Assembly (NCBI GenBank): GCA_017444245.1
Contig: JAFSXD010000064.1
Span: 1 to 38,875, forward strand
Source: Selenomonadaceae bacterium
GTDB taxonomy: Bacteria; Bacillota; Negativicutes; Selenomonadales; Selenomonadaceae
Reading direction: 5' to 3'
DNA: 38,875 bases
Shown: in pieces, positions 15,428-23,988 of the stretch
Layout: every line of letters starts with the position of its first letter
Numbering within the stretch: position 1 is the first letter of the stretch
Position numbers and translations under genes: made by a program
Notes under the pieces: generated by a model
Databases searched by the model: none
What the model was told of the DNA's origin: nothing
Seen by the model: the letters and a program-made list of their open reading frames with translations, nothing else

Positions 15428-15462
15428 TAGGGACTAGGCATTAGGGACTAGGAGCTGGAAAA
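15428..15462 (+). repeat. heptamer array upstream of crcB
   Basis: Units are TAGGGAC, TAGGCAT, TAGGGAC, TAGGAGC, TGGAAAA. It lies in the crcB leader, not at a stop codon. Its AGGAG is the only SD-like sequence before crcB, 14 nt from the TTG. Confidence 0.8.
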
Positions 15463-15467
15463 GAATT

Positions 15468-15842
15468 TTGACAAAAATTTTTCTAGTGTTTTTAGGCGGC
15501 GGACTCGGCGCAATGTCAAGGTACGTGGTGACGACGTTGCTTGCGGGCAAGTTGGGAAATTTTCCGTTGGGAACATTCGCGGCAAATATTTCAGGAAGTT
15601 TTTTAATGGGATTGTTGCTTGGAATTTTTGTCGGCAGATCCGGCGCGACTTCAGAAATGTTTCGTCTGTTTTTGGCGGTAGGATTTTTGGGCGGCTTTAC
15701 AACATTTTCGTCATTCTCCGCCGAAACTTTTAATCTGATACAAAACGAACAAACTTTCGCCGCGATATTAAATGTTGTGTTCAGCGTTGCAGTGGGATTG
15801 ACGGTCTGCGCGGTTGGATTTTCTTTGACGAAAAATTTTTAG
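15468..15842 (+). CDS. crcB: fluoride ion exporter CrcB/Fluc
   Basis: Small four-helix membrane protein that exports fluoride as an antiparallel dual-topology dimer. Seen: GGGLGAMSRY at 10-19, GTFAANISGSF with N40, and GFLGGFTTFSSFS (73-84), the Phe-box/TTFS signature. At 124 aa a single gene implies a homodimer. TTG 15468 is preceded by AGGAG in the heptamer array. The leader shows no fluoride riboswitch that I can recognise. Confidence 0.93.
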   Translation: MTKIFLVFLGGGLGAMSRYVVTTLLAGKLGNFPLGTFAANISGSFLMGLLLGIFVGRSGATSEMFRLFLAVGFLGGFTTFSSFSAETFNLIQNEQTFAAILNVVFSVAVGLTVCAVGFSLTKNF

Positions 15843-15924
15843 TTCAATAGTCAAATGAAATGCGCAGAAAATTTATTTGGTATTGAGAAAATTTTTTTGC
15901 GTTGTAGCATAAAGGAATTTTTTG

Positions 15925-15933
15925 TGATAGAAT
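15925..15933 (+). promoter_or_regulatory. possible extended -10 promoter of ftsZ
   Basis: TG-A-TAGAAT upstream of ftsZ with about 70 nt of leader. No convincing -35 hexamer at 16-18 bp, so only an extended -10 call. Confidence 0.35.
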
Positions 15934-16005
15934 TAAGCGATTTAGTAGTTTCATTTAAGTCCCGCTCAAGGTTGCAATTAAATTTTTTAGACGGAGGCAT
16001 AGAAT

Positions 16006-17289
16006 GTGTTTGAATTAGACGAAAATGGCTTGGACAAATTCGCCAAAATAAAAGTCATCGGCGTAGGCGGAGGCGGGAACAACGCCGTAAACCGAATGAT
16101 TTCATTAGGGCTTGAAGGCGTGGAATTTATAGCGGTGAACACGGACTCTCAAGCTTTAATGGCGGCACTTGCCCCTAAGCGCATGCAGATCGGAATGAAA
16201 CTGACGCGCGGACTTGGTGCGGGAGCTCGTCCGGAAATTGGAGAACAAGCGGCTATAGAGAGTCGTGACGAAATTTTAAAAGCCTTAGACAAATCTGATA
16301 TGGTTTTCATAACCGCAGGAATGGGCGGCGGCACCGGAACAGGCGCAGCCCCGATTGTTGCGGAATGTGCCAAAGAGCTCGGCGCGCTGACGGTTGGCGT
16401 CGTCACTCGTCCTTTCAACTTTGAAGGTCCAAAACGAAAAAGAAATGCCGATTATGGAATTGAAAATCTGAAAAAAAAAGTTGATACTATAATCACAATT
16501 CCGAACGATAGATTGATGCAAGTCATTGACAAGAAAACTCCAATGACGAAAGCGTTTAGCATTGCCGATGATATTTTGCGTCAAGGCGTCAAGGGAATTT
16601 CTGACTTAATCGCGGTGCCGGGTCTTGTCAATCTCGATTTTGCCGACGTGCAAACCGTAATGAGCAACGCAGGTTCGGCGTTAATGGGAATTGGCGAGGC
16701 GTCCGGAGAAAACGCGACGATTAATGCCGTAAAAATTGCGATTGATTCGCCGCTTTTGGAAACCAGTATTCAAGGCGCGCACGGAATACTTTTGAACATC
16801 ATGGGCGCGACAGAAAATCTTCGTATGTACGAAATTTACGACGCGTCAACGACTGTGCAAGAGGCGGCACACCCCGAAGCGGAAATTCTTTGGGGAGTGT
16901 CAATCGATGAATCTATGGGCGACACTGTCAGCGTAACGATCATTGCAACGAGATTTGACGGCGAAGTTGATACAATATCAGAGCCGGTATCGCCGCTAGT
17001 CAATCGACTGCATCAAATGAGACAAGGCGTCCCACCTCAACCGATGACAGCAAACAGACGCCAGCCGCCAATCACTCCAATTTCTCCGTTCCCAAATTTC
17101 GGTGGCGGGTTCAATCCTCCAACTTTCAACGTTCCACAAAATCAAAATCAAAGTCAAACTCAACCGCCCCAGCAACAGCCGCCGCAAAATTCTCAACAAC
17201 AAAATCCTAACCAAAATCAACAACAAAATAATCGTCAAAACAGCGCGGACTTTGGATCGCCTGAACTTCCCCCTTGGATGCGCTCTTAA
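16006..17289 (+). CDS. ftsZ: cell division protein FtsZ
   Basis: Tubulin-like GTPase forming the division ring. Seen: GGGGNN (21-26), NTDSQA, the tubulin signature GGGTGTG (107-113), NDRL, and the T7 loop NLDFAD (209-214). A Pro/Gln/Asn-rich disordered linker follows (about 345-415), ending in the C-terminal partner-binding peptide [11 protein letters not shown] 16006 is set by GGAGG (15993-15997) at 8 nt. An ATG at 16004 overlaps it out of frame (ATGTG) and reaches a stop after four sense codons. There is no ftsA or ftsQ next to it; its neighbours are crcB and a glucosaminidase. Confidence 0.97.
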   Translation: MFELDENGLDKFAKIKVIGVGGGGNNAVNRMISLGLEGVEFIAVNTDSQALMAALAPKRMQIGMKLTRGLGAGARPEIGEQAAIESRDEILKALDKSDMVFITAGMGGGTGTGAAPIVAECAKELGALTVGVVTRPFNFEGPKRKRNADYGIENLKKKVDTIITIPNDRLMQVIDKKTPMTKAFSIADDILRQGVKGISDLIAVPGLVNLDFADVQTVMSNAGSALMGIGEASGENATINAVKIAIDSPLLETSIQGAHGILLNIMGATENLRMYEIYDASTTVQEAAHPEAEILWGVSIDESMGDTVSVTIIATRFDGEVDTISEPVSPLVNRLHQMRQGVPPQPMTANRRQPPITPISPFPNFGGGFNPPTFNVPQNQNQSQTQPPQQQPPQNSQQQNPNQNQQQNNRQNSADFGSPELPPWMRS

Positions 17290-17355
17290 AATAAATTTTC
17301 TTTCCGATAATTCCCGTAACTAAAGCAAAGATTTGCAAGGACTGCAAGAAAAATT

Positions 17356-17377
17356 CTGCCGCAAGGCAGTTTTTTTT
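17356..17377 (+). terminator. terminator of ftsZ
   Basis: CTGCC, GCAA tetraloop, GGCAG, then eight T: a short, very typical intrinsic terminator. Confidence 0.85.
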
Positions 17378-17467
17378 GTCTCCAAATATTTTAACGTCGA
17401 TAAATATTTTTACTACACGCAATGAATTTCAATGATACAAAATTGTTAAGTGTAAATTTTTCGTAAT

Positions 17468-17496
17468 TTGACACAAAAGTTTGATAGGTGTAAAAT
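17468..17496 (+). promoter_or_regulatory. promoter of the glucosaminidase gene
   Basis: Perfect TTGACA (17468-17473), a 17-bp spacer and TAAAAT (17491-17496), after the ftsZ terminator. Confidence 0.7.
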
Positions 17497-17547
17497 CTTC
17501 GAGTGTGTTTTTATATGAGAAGTCAAAAATTTGATGAGGTGAACTTT

Positions 17548-18369
17548 TTGAACAGCGTACAACTTAAAAAATTTTTAACGGCTTTTGTACTTGGAACATT
17601 TACGATTTCTTTACCTATGGCAACGAGCGAAGGCAGGATTCACGACCCGAAGGTTAAAGCCATTTCGTCATCAGACCTTCGCGGCGGACAAAAAGTCGAA
17701 TCTGAAAGAGAATACAGAGCGAGTGACTACGAAAAATATTATTCGCCGTCATATTCGTCAAGAACGCCGTCATATTCGTCAAGATATCCTGCGTATCCGA
17801 CATATCCCACTACGACAAATATTGATTATTATCCTGTGGAAAAAACAATTTCGTTGGCGGACTCCTCAATAAGCGGGACGCCGATTGCAACTCAAGCGCA
17901 ATGCGTGGAATATCTTTTGCAAAATAATCCCAATCCGAAAATTTCCGTTTCTCCTGAAGAAATTGTTGCGTACTACTACGAAGAGGCAGGACGTGAGGGC
18001 ATTCGTGCCGACGTTGCCTTTGCACAAGCACTGAAGGAGACGGGATTTTTCCGTTATGGCGGCGATGTTGTACCTGAACAAAATAATTTTTGCGGGCTCG
18101 GCACGACGGGCGGCGGCGTACGTGGCGGATATTTCCCGACAGCGCAAATTGGCGTACGTGCGCACATTCAGCATTTGTTAGCTTATTCTTCGACGCGCAG
18201 ACCGACAATGCCGCTGGTTGATCCGCGCTACGATATTGTCCGCAAGGCTTACGGCGAACGGATTCTTACGCGCTGGTCAGATTTGAATGGACGTTGGGCA
18301 GTTCCCGGCAATTATTACGGGCAAGAAATTATGTCAATGTTTAGAGCTATCGTTGGAACGCGTGCTTAA
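17548..18369 (+). CDS. secreted glucosaminidase-domain (GH73-like) peptidoglycan hydrolase
   Basis: A 273-aa exported protein. N-terminus: basic residues then a hydrophobic core (KKFLTAFVLGTFTISLPM), a signal peptide. Residues about 60-110 are a Ser/Tyr/Arg/Pro-rich linker with SPSYSSR/TPSYSSR repeats. The C-terminal domain has the GH73 pattern: EEIVAYYYEEAGREGIRADVAFAQALKETGFF with the candidate catalytic Glu in KETGF, then NNFCGLGTTGGG and ARAHIQ-like helices. It should cleave glycan strands of peptidoglycan. TTG 17548 follows TGAGGTGA at 5 nt; GTG 17503 and ATG 17515 are open but without an SD. It has its own promoter. Confidence 0.8.
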   Translation: MNSVQLKKFLTAFVLGTFTISLPMATSEGRIHDPKVKAISSSDLRGGQKVESEREYRASDYEKYYSPSYSSRTPSYSSRYPAYPTYPTTTNIDYYPVEKTISLADSSISGTPIATQAQCVEYLLQNNPNPKISVSPEEIVAYYYEEAGREGIRADVAFAQALKETGFFRYGGDVVPEQNNFCGLGTTGGGVRGGYFPTAQIGVRAHIQHLLAYSSTRRPTMPLVDPRYDIVRKAYGERILTRWSDLNGRWAVPGNYYGQEIMSMFRAIVGTRA

Positions 18370-18392
18370 ATTTTTTTAATGAAGTGATTTAA

Positions 18393-19058
18393 TTGGTTTC
18401 TGAGTGGGAACTTTTTTTGAGATTGGCACTGTCATGCTTTTTGGGCGGCGTGATTGGTTACGAACGACAGAGCAGGCGAAAATCTGCGGGGCTTCGTACA
18501 AATGTTTTGGTTTGTCTCGGCTCGTGTTTGATAATGGTTTTGAGTGAGGCACTTTATTTCGACGTCGAAGGGCGCACGAACGCAGACCCGGCACGATTGG
18601 CGGCGCAAGTTGTCAGCGGCATAGGTTTTTTGGGCGCGGGCGCGATTATGAAGGAAGGTTTAACCGTCACCGGCTTGACTACGGCGGCTTGTCTTTGGGT
18701 TGTCGCAGGCGTCGGGCTTGCAGTCGGCGCGGGATATTATGCCGGTGCATTGTTCACTACAGGATTAATTTTCGCCACGCTCGGAACTCTTTCACGCATT
18801 GACGAATGGGTTATGCACGATCAAAATTTGTACTTGAAAGTTCGCACGCAGGACAAGCCCGGACAACTCATGCATATCAGCTCATGCATTGACGATTTGC
18901 AGCTGAAAGTTCGCGGCGTCAAAGTCAAGGCGGACGAAGATCACAGCGATATTCTTTGCATTGATTTTGAAGTTTATAACCATCGCGGCTTGAAAGGCGT
19001 TATCGTGGTGGACGCGATTCAGCGTATCGAAGGCGTCTTGAGCGTTGATGTGAGTTAG
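18393..19058 (+). CDS. MgtC/SapB family membrane protein
   Basis: A 221-aa protein with four or five hydrophobic segments in the first 140 residues and a soluble C-terminal ACT-like domain. Seen: CFLGGVIGYERQSRRKSAGLRTN and the VSGIGFLGAGAIMKEG / GLTTAACLWV motifs, diagnostic of MgtC/SapB. The family is associated with survival at low magnesium and with modulation of the F-type ATPase or of membrane potential; the exact role here is unknown. TTG 18393 has a weak SD. The TAG stop is the first unit of an octamer array. Confidence 0.85.
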   Translation: MVSEWELFLRLALSCFLGGVIGYERQSRRKSAGLRTNVLVCLGSCLIMVLSEALYFDVEGRTNADPARLAAQVVSGIGFLGAGAIMKEGLTVTGLTTAACLWVVAGVGLAVGAGYYAGALFTTGLIFATLGTLSRIDEWVMHDQNLYLKVRTQDKPGQLMHISSCIDDLQLKVRGVKVKADEDHSDILCIDFEVYNHRGLKGVIVVDAIQRIEGVLSVDVS

Positions 19059-19095
19059 ATCGATGGATCGATAGATCGATGGATCGATAGTTAGA
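19056..19095 (+). repeat. octamer array starting at the mgtC-like stop codon
   Basis: Units are TAGATCGA, TGGATCGA, TAGATCGA, TGGATCGA, TAGTTAGA, with the first TAG acting as the stop codon. Four GATC sites. The sequence just after it supplies AGGAG for the next gene. Confidence 0.87.
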
Positions 19096-19114
19096 TTTTT
19101 TAGGAGAAATTAAT

Positions 19115-19771
19115 TTGATTGTTTACACCACTAAGGGCGGAAAATATTTTCCCGTCGCCGAAAGTTTCGCAAAAGATTCTTCGACGCCGCGCGGAATTTA
19201 CATCAACCTTACGAATCAATGCAACAACGATTGCGTTTTCTGTCTGCGCGATAAAAAAATTTTGAACGCCGAAAATACTTTGTGGCTGGAGCGCGAACCT
19301 TCCGTTGACGAAATTAAATCTGAACTCGACAAATTGAATTGGCAACTCGTCAGCGAAATTGTTTTTTGCGGATTCGGCGAACCTACAATGCGTCTTGCCG
19401 AACTCAAAAAACTTTTGCGATACGTCAAGGAAAATCATCCTGAAATTTCCACGCGGCTGAATACCAACGGCTTGGGTAGCCTGCAACACGGGCGGGACAT
19501 TGCGCCGGAGTTTGAAAATATTTTGGACGTGGCGTCAATCAGTTTAAATTCGGCGACGGCGGAACGTTACTTGAAAATCACTCGTTCAAAGTTTGGTCTG
19601 CAAGCTTACGCGGCGATGTTCGATTTCGCGGAGCGCATGAAAAATTTCGTGCCGCAAGTCGTCATGACAATCGTCGACAAAGTGACGCCGCCTGATGAAA
19701 TTATCGCTTGCAAAAAAATTTGTGACGAACACGGCTTGAAATTGCGCGTCAGACCGTACGAAGACAATTAA
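19115..19771 (+). CDS. radical SAM protein, TatD-associated family (TIGR04038-like)
   Basis: A 218-aa short radical SAM enzyme with the [4Fe-4S] motif C36-x3-C40-x2-C43 (CNNDCVFC), the GGEP-like strand FCGFGEPTMR and TRLNTNG. It matches the tatD_link_rSAM family, whose reaction is not known; members often sit beside or are fused with TatD nuclease, but no tatD is next to it here. TTG 19115 follows AGGAG (19102-19106) at 8 nt. It ends at a clear terminator. Confidence 0.8.
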   Translation: MIVYTTKGGKYFPVAESFAKDSSTPRGIYINLTNQCNNDCVFCLRDKKILNAENTLWLEREPSVDEIKSELDKLNWQLVSEIVFCGFGEPTMRLAELKKLLRYVKENHPEISTRLNTNGLGSLQHGRDIAPEFENILDVASISLNSATAERYLKITRSKFGLQAYAAMFDFAERMKNFVPQVVMTIVDKVTPPDEIIACKKICDEHGLKLRVRPYEDN

Positions 19772-19784
19772 AAAATTTTTACCG

Positions 19785-19815
19785 AATCGGATTGTTAATT
19801 CAGTCCGATTTTTTT
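19785..19815 (+). terminator. terminator after the radical SAM gene
   Basis: AATCGGA (19785-19791) pairs with TCCGATT (19804-19810), 7 bp around a 12-nt loop, running into TTTTTTT. Confidence 0.85.
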
Positions 19816-19886
19816 GTTTTGTTCAAGACGCAGGAAAAGAAAATAAATCGGCGAAAAAAATATCAGCAGAAATGGAGGAAATTTTT

Positions 19887-20603
19887 ATGGCTGATGAAAG
19901 ATTAATCGTCGCGCTGGATTTTCATCACTTCGACGACGTGAAAAATTTGGTTGATACTCTTGACGACAGCGTAAATTTTTACAAAGTCGGCATGGAACTT
20001 TTTTACAGCGTCGGCACGGACGTTGTCGATTGGCTGAAAGCTCTCGACAAAAAAATTTTTCTTGACTTGAAACTTTGCGACATCCCCAACACGACGGCGA
20101 ACGGTCTTTGTTCACTGATGAATTTGGGTGCGGATATTTTGAACATTCACGCGGCGGGCGGCTACACCATGATGAAAACTGCCGCCGATAAATTGCGTGA
20201 AGAATCTGCGCGGCGGGGAATCGCTAAACCGAAATTAATTGCCGTAACCGTTTTGACAAGCGTCAATCAATCCGATTGGGAGGGGCTCGGCTACAGTCAA
20301 CTGGAAATTTCCGCGCAGGTCGTGCGCTTTGCAAAACTTGCGAAATCTGCGGGCGTTGACGGCGTCGTTGCCTCACCAAACGAAGCAAAATTGATTCGCG
20401 AAAATTGCGGCGAAGATTTTTTAATCGTCACGCCGGGAGTTCGTCCCGTCGGAAGTGCCGTCAATGATCAAAGTCGAATCGCCACGCCGTCAAGCGCAAT
20501 TCAAAACGGCGCAAATTATCTCGTCGTCGGCAGACCAATTACGAAGGCGGAAAATCCTAAACTTGCCGCACAAAAAATTTTAGAGGAGATTAACGGACTT
20601 TGA
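19887..20603 (+). CDS. pyrF: orotidine 5'-phosphate decarboxylase
   Basis: Last step of UMP synthesis. TIM barrel of 238 aa. Seen: ALDF at the N-terminus, the catalytic D60-x-K62-x-x-D65 array (FLDLKLCDIPNT), and the phosphate-binding TPGVRP and YLVVGRPI near the C-terminus. ATG 19887 follows GGAGG (19874-19878) at 8 nt; ATG 19872 overlaps that SD and is rejected. The next gene overlaps by 4 nt (TTGA), and pyrE follows, so this is a small pyrimidine operon with an inserted peptidase gene. Confidence 0.95.
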   Translation: MADERLIVALDFHHFDDVKNLVDTLDDSVNFYKVGMELFYSVGTDVVDWLKALDKKIFLDLKLCDIPNTTANGLCSLMNLGADILNIHAAGGYTMMKTAADKLREESARRGIAKPKLIAVTVLTSVNQSDWEGLGYSQLEISAQVVRFAKLAKSAGVDGVVASPNEAKLIRENCGEDFLIVTPGVRPVGSAVNDQSRIATPSSAIQNGANYLVVGRPITKAENPKLAAQKILEEINGL

Positions 20604-21223
20604 TTCACGAAGAAAACTTTTTTGTAACGGCGATTGACGACAAAATTTTTGCACGGATTAAAGGAAAATCTTTCAAAGATAATTGCACTTTGCCCGTTGA
20701 AGATTTGCGCTACTTGCACGTTCTTCACAAAGATTTGAACGGCGAAACTCACGAAGGCGAAATTATTTGCAACGCGTACATTGCCGCTGATTTGATTGAC
20801 ATTTTTAAAAAATTGTACGCGGCGAATTATCCCATAGAAAAAATTCGTTTGGTTGACGAGTACGACGCTGACGACGAACTTTCCATGCGCGACAATAATT
20901 CTTCGTGTTTCAATTTCCGTTTCATTTCGCACTCGAAAAAAATTTCCAAGCATGGCTACGGGCTGGCGGTTGACATTAATCCGCTTTATAATCCGTATGT
21001 GAAATTCGTTGACGGGAAAAGAAGTTTAGAGCCGGCGACTGCGGAAGAATATTTGGACAGAGAAAAAATTTTTCCGTACAAAATTACCGAAGATGATTTG
21101 TGCTACAAACTTTTCACGGAACATGGTTTTGAATGGGGCGGAAATTGGGGCGACAGAAAAGATTACCAGCATTTTGAAATTTCAAGTGACATTGTGAAAA
21201 AACTTTATCCGAATGACTTTTAA
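20600..21223 (+). CDS. M15-family metallopeptidase, leaderless (D-Ala-D-Ala/L-Ala-D-Glu peptidase-like)
   Basis: A 207-aa protein with the M15 zinc site H118-x6-D125 (SKHGYGLAVDIN) and H191 (YQHFE), in the VanY / L-alanyl-D-glutamate peptidase group. Such enzymes trim peptidoglycan stem peptides. No signal peptide or membrane segment is visible, so it may act in the cytoplasm on recycled muropeptides or use an unrecognised export route. TTG 20600 overlaps the pyrF stop by 4 nt, with GAGGAG 11 nt upstream. It lies between pyrF and pyrE. Confidence 0.8.
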   Translation: MIHEENFFVTAIDDKIFARIKGKSFKDNCTLPVEDLRYLHVLHKDLNGETHEGEIICNAYIAADLIDIFKKLYAANYPIEKIRLVDEYDADDELSMRDNNSSCFNFRFISHSKKISKHGYGLAVDINPLYNPYVKFVDGKRSLEPATAEEYLDREKIFPYKITEDDLCYKLFTEHGFEWGGNWGDRKDYQHFEISSDIVKKLYPNDF

Positions 21224-21237
21224 AAGGAGAAATTTTT

Positions 21238-21813
21238 ATGACAGAAAAAGAAGTTTATGATTTATTGGTTGAAACAGGCGCGATTATGACGGGGCATTTT
21301 GTTTTGACTTCCGGCTTGCACAGCCCGCATTACGTTGAAAAATTTAACGTGTTGCAACATCCGAAGTACACGGAAAAACTTTGTCAAGCGATTGCGGAAC
21401 ATTTCAAAGACGCGCAGATTGAAACGGTTGTAGGTCCTGTGACGGGCGGAATTATTCTTGCGCATGAGACGGGCAAGGCTCTGGGGACTCGTGCAATTTT
21501 CACGGAGCGCGTCGAAGGCAAGATGACTTTTCGTCGCGGCTTTAAACTTCATGAAGGCGAAAGAGTTTTAATCGTTGAAGACGTTGTGACGACGGGCGGT
21601 TCAATTCGTGAAGTGATTGACGTTGTAAAAAATTTCGGCGGCGTACCCGTTGCCGTTGCAATGTTGGTTGATCGTTCGGGCGGCAAGGCAACTTTTGACG
21701 ACGTGCCGAATTTTGCGTTACTTCATATGGACGTAAAAACTTTTTCGCCTGATGCTTGCCCGCTCTGCGCGGAGGGAGTTCCTTTGACGAAACGCGGATC
21801 GACGGGAAAGTAG
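21238..21813 (+). CDS. pyrE: orotate phosphoribosyltransferase
   Basis: Converts orotate and PRPP to OMP, the substrate of PyrF. Seen: SGLHSPHYVEKF, GPVTGGIILAHETG, FTERVEGKMTFRRGF and the PRPP motif VLIVEDVVTTGGS. At 191 aa it resembles the short Firmicute/thermophile form with a C-terminal cysteine pair (CPLC). ATG 21238 follows AAAGGAG at 8 nt. The TAG stop is the first unit of an octamer array. Confidence 0.95.
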   Translation: MTEKEVYDLLVETGAIMTGHFVLTSGLHSPHYVEKFNVLQHPKYTEKLCQAIAEHFKDAQIETVVGPVTGGIILAHETGKALGTRAIFTERVEGKMTFRRGFKLHEGERVLIVEDVVTTGGSIREVIDVVKNFGGVPVAVAMLVDRSGGKATFDDVPNFALLHMDVKTFSPDACPLCAEGVPLTKRGSTGK

Positions 21814-21858
21814 ATTGCTAGATCGCCAGATCGCTAGATAGTTAGAGTGCTAGAACCT
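21811..21858 (+). repeat. octamer array starting at the pyrE stop codon
   Basis: Six 8-bp units: TAGATTGC, TAGATCGC, CAGATCGC, TAGATAGT, TAGAGTGC, TAGAACCT. The first TAG is the pyrE stop. Confidence 0.85.
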
Positions 21859-21892
21859 TAAAGCTTGAAGCTTAAAGCTTAAAGCTAAGGAG
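21858..21892 (+). repeat. heptamer array supplying the recN SD
   Basis: Units are TTAAAGC, TTGAAGC, TTAAAGC, TTAAAGC, TAAGGAG. The last unit is a strong SD, 7 nt before the recN ATG. It abuts the octamer array, so the whole pyrE-recN gap is repeat. Confidence 0.87.
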
Positions 21893-21899
21893 ATAATAG

Positions 21900-23582
21900 A
21901 TGCTGAAAAGTTTAAGCGTTAAAAATTTTGCGCTGATTGAACAAATTGATTTAGAGTTTGAACGTGGGCTTAACGTGTTGACGGGCGAGACGGGCGCGGG
22001 TAAGTCCATTTTAATCGACGCATTGGGCGCGGCTCTGGGAAATCGCGTCAGCGCAAATCAAATTCGGGCGGGCTGTGATGAATGCAGTCTTGAGGCGGTT
22101 TTTGTGCCGGAAAAAAAATCTTCACTGAAAGTTTTGCTTGATGAATTTGAAATTGAGGACGACGATACCCTAATCATCAAGCGCAAGTTCAATCGCGCGG
22201 GAAAAAATAATATTCTCATCAACGGTTCTCACGTGAACGTGGCGACACTAAAAAAAATCGGCGCGGCTCTCGTCGACATTCACGGGCAGACGGAAAATCT
22301 TTCACTGCTGAAACAGGAAAGTATTTACGGATTGATTGACGGCGCGGACGAAAAAATTTCCGCTACATTGGTTGATTATCAAAAAATTTTCCGTTCGCGG
22401 CTGTTGCAAATAAAATCTCTTGAAGAAAAGAAAAAGTCCAAGTCAATCAACGAGGAAAAACTTGAACTTTTGCGCTGGCAGGAACAAGAAATTTCTGCCG
22501 CCGATTTGAAACCGCATGAGGACGAGGAATTAGAAATTGAGATTCGCAAATTGTCCAACGCCGAAAAAATTTCTGCATACGTTGAGGAATCGCGCACGCT
22601 TTTAGGCAACGGCGACGAGTCCGATATTTTAACGGAACTGTCACGCGTTCAAAAAAATATTTCCGAAGTTGCGCGTTACGAAAAAAGTTTAAGTCCAACC
22701 GTAAAATTTTTGGACGACGCCGAAATTTATTTGCGCGAAGCCTACGAAGTCATCAGGAATTATTCCAACGCAATGGATTTTTCGCCGGAACTTCTTGACC
22801 AAGCCCAAGCGCGAATGGACGTAATTTTTCATTTAAAAAAGTACGGCGCGAACGTCGACGAAATTTTGGCGCGTCTGGAAAAAATCCGTGCAGAAATTTC
22901 CGCCCTTGAAAATTTTGACGCTGAACTTGAAAGCACGCAAAAACTTATTGACAAGCTCGAAATTTTAACTAAAAAACGTGCCGCAACTTTGCTTGAACTT
23001 CGCAAAAACTCTGCCGCAAAATTGGACACGCTTATAGAAAAAGAAATTCAGCGTCTCGGAATGAAGAAGGCGACGTTGAAAATTTCCGTGACGCCTGCCG
23101 AAAATTTGACGTTGAACGGCGGCGACGTTGCAGAAATTTTTTTCTCGGCAAACGCGGGCGAAGAGGCAAAACCACTTTCAAAAGTTGTGTCCGGTGGAGA
23201 ACTTTCAAGAATTGCGCTTGCCGTCAAGACTGTTTCAGCGGGGCGCGAAGATTCGGCGTCGACGATGATTTTTGACGAAATCGACACGGGATTGGGCGGC
23301 ACGACGGCAAAAATTGTCGCCGAATGTATCGCGAAAGTTTCAAAGTCCACGCAAATTTTATGTGTCACTCATCTTGCGCAAATTGCTTGCATGGCTGACG
23401 TGCACTTACAAATTTCAAAAGTGGAAAACGATTCGCGGACAATCACGACGGTTAAAAAAATTTTTGACTACGAACGCGTTCAAGAAATTGCGCGAATGGC
23501 GTCCGGTTCAGAAATTCCGTCAGCGATTCAAAATGCCCGTGAGATGATTGCCGAAGCGAAAAAATTTTCTAAGACTTTATGA
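21900..23582 (+). CDS. recN: DNA repair protein RecN
   Basis: SMC-like ATPase acting early in double-strand-break repair. Seen: Walker A GETGAGKS (29-36), a long coiled-coil middle (about 150-370), the ABC signature VSGGELSRIALAVK and Walker B MIFDEIDTGLGG. At 560 aa it is typical. ATG 21900 is set by TAAGGAG. The 3' end overlaps the convergent cupin gene by 14 bp. Confidence 0.95.
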   Translation: MLKSLSVKNFALIEQIDLEFERGLNVLTGETGAGKSILIDALGAALGNRVSANQIRAGCDECSLEAVFVPEKKSSLKVLLDEFEIEDDDTLIIKRKFNRAGKNNILINGSHVNVATLKKIGAALVDIHGQTENLSLLKQESIYGLIDGADEKISATLVDYQKIFRSRLLQIKSLEEKKKSKSINEEKLELLRWQEQEISAADLKPHEDEELEIEIRKLSNAEKISAYVEESRTLLGNGDESDILTELSRVQKNISEVARYEKSLSPTVKFLDDAEIYLREAYEVIRNYSNAMDFSPELLDQAQARMDVIFHLKKYGANVDEILARLEKIRAEISALENFDAELESTQKLIDKLEILTKKRAATLLELRKNSAAKLDTLIEKEIQRLGMKKATLKISVTPAENLTLNGGDVAEIFFSANAGEEAKPLSKVVSGGELSRIALAVKTVSAGREDSASTMIFDEIDTGLGGTTAKIVAECIAKVSKSTQILCVTHLAQIACMADVHLQISKVENDSRTITTVKKIFDYERVQEIARMASGSEIPSAIQNAREMIAEAKKFSKTL

Positions 23583-23913
23583 TAAGCGCGATAAATTTTA
23601 AATCTTCGTCGCCGATATTTTCAATGCCGTGCGATTCGCCGTCCGCGCAGAAAGTTGTTTCGCCGACGCCGACTTCATAAGTTTTTTCGTTATCGGTGTA
23701 AAGTGCCTTGCCCTGCAAAATGTGATACGTTTCAGTATTGCCGTTGTGCTTGTGAACGCCGATTGACGCGCCCGCAGGAATTACGACGCTTGCGAACATT
23801 TGACAATTCTCTGTTGGGAAAAAATGCGGCGGCAGAAGGTGCGTAATTTGAATTTCGCCTTTCCCGCCCGCTTTATTTTTTGCTGTAACGGTTTTGCTTT
23901 CAATGGTTGGCAT
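23569..23913 (-). CDS. small cupin-fold protein
   Basis: A 114-aa single-domain cupin. Seen: motif 1 PAGASIGVHKHNGNTETYHILQG and motif 2 VGVGETTFCADGESHGIENIG, with His/Glu/His metal ligands in place. The reaction is not predictable. ATG 23913 (MPTIESKTV) follows GGGAG; the longer ORF from 23967 lacks cupin similarity in its first 18 residues. It is convergent with and overlaps recN by 14 bp. A weak terminator separates it from the DUF362 gene upstream. Confidence 0.75.
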   Translation of the reverse strand: MPTIESKTVTAKNKAGGKGEIQITHLLPPHFFPTENCQMFASVVIPAGASIGVHKHNGNTETYHILQGKALYTDNEKTYEVGVGETTFCADGESHGIENIGDEDLKFIALIIKS

Positions 23914-23930
23914 TTCCAATCTCTCCCAAT

Positions 23931-23964
23931 CAAAAAATATAGCGCAGAAAAAATTTCCTACGCT
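23931..23964 (-). terminator. weak terminator after the DUF362 gene
   Basis: On the - strand, AGCGTAG pairs with CTGCGCT (one U-G), with a 10-nt loop, and is followed by ATATTTTTTG. It may allow read-through into the cupin gene. Confidence 0.5.
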
Positions 23965-23988
23965 CAAAAAAGTATTCAGTCAAAAAAT

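Noticed and set aside
15365-15467. Fluoride riboswitch upstream of crcB
   Set aside because: The leader is AT-rich plus a heptamer array. I see none of the conserved riboswitch helices or the GGNGAUGG-like core, so a plain promoter is reported.
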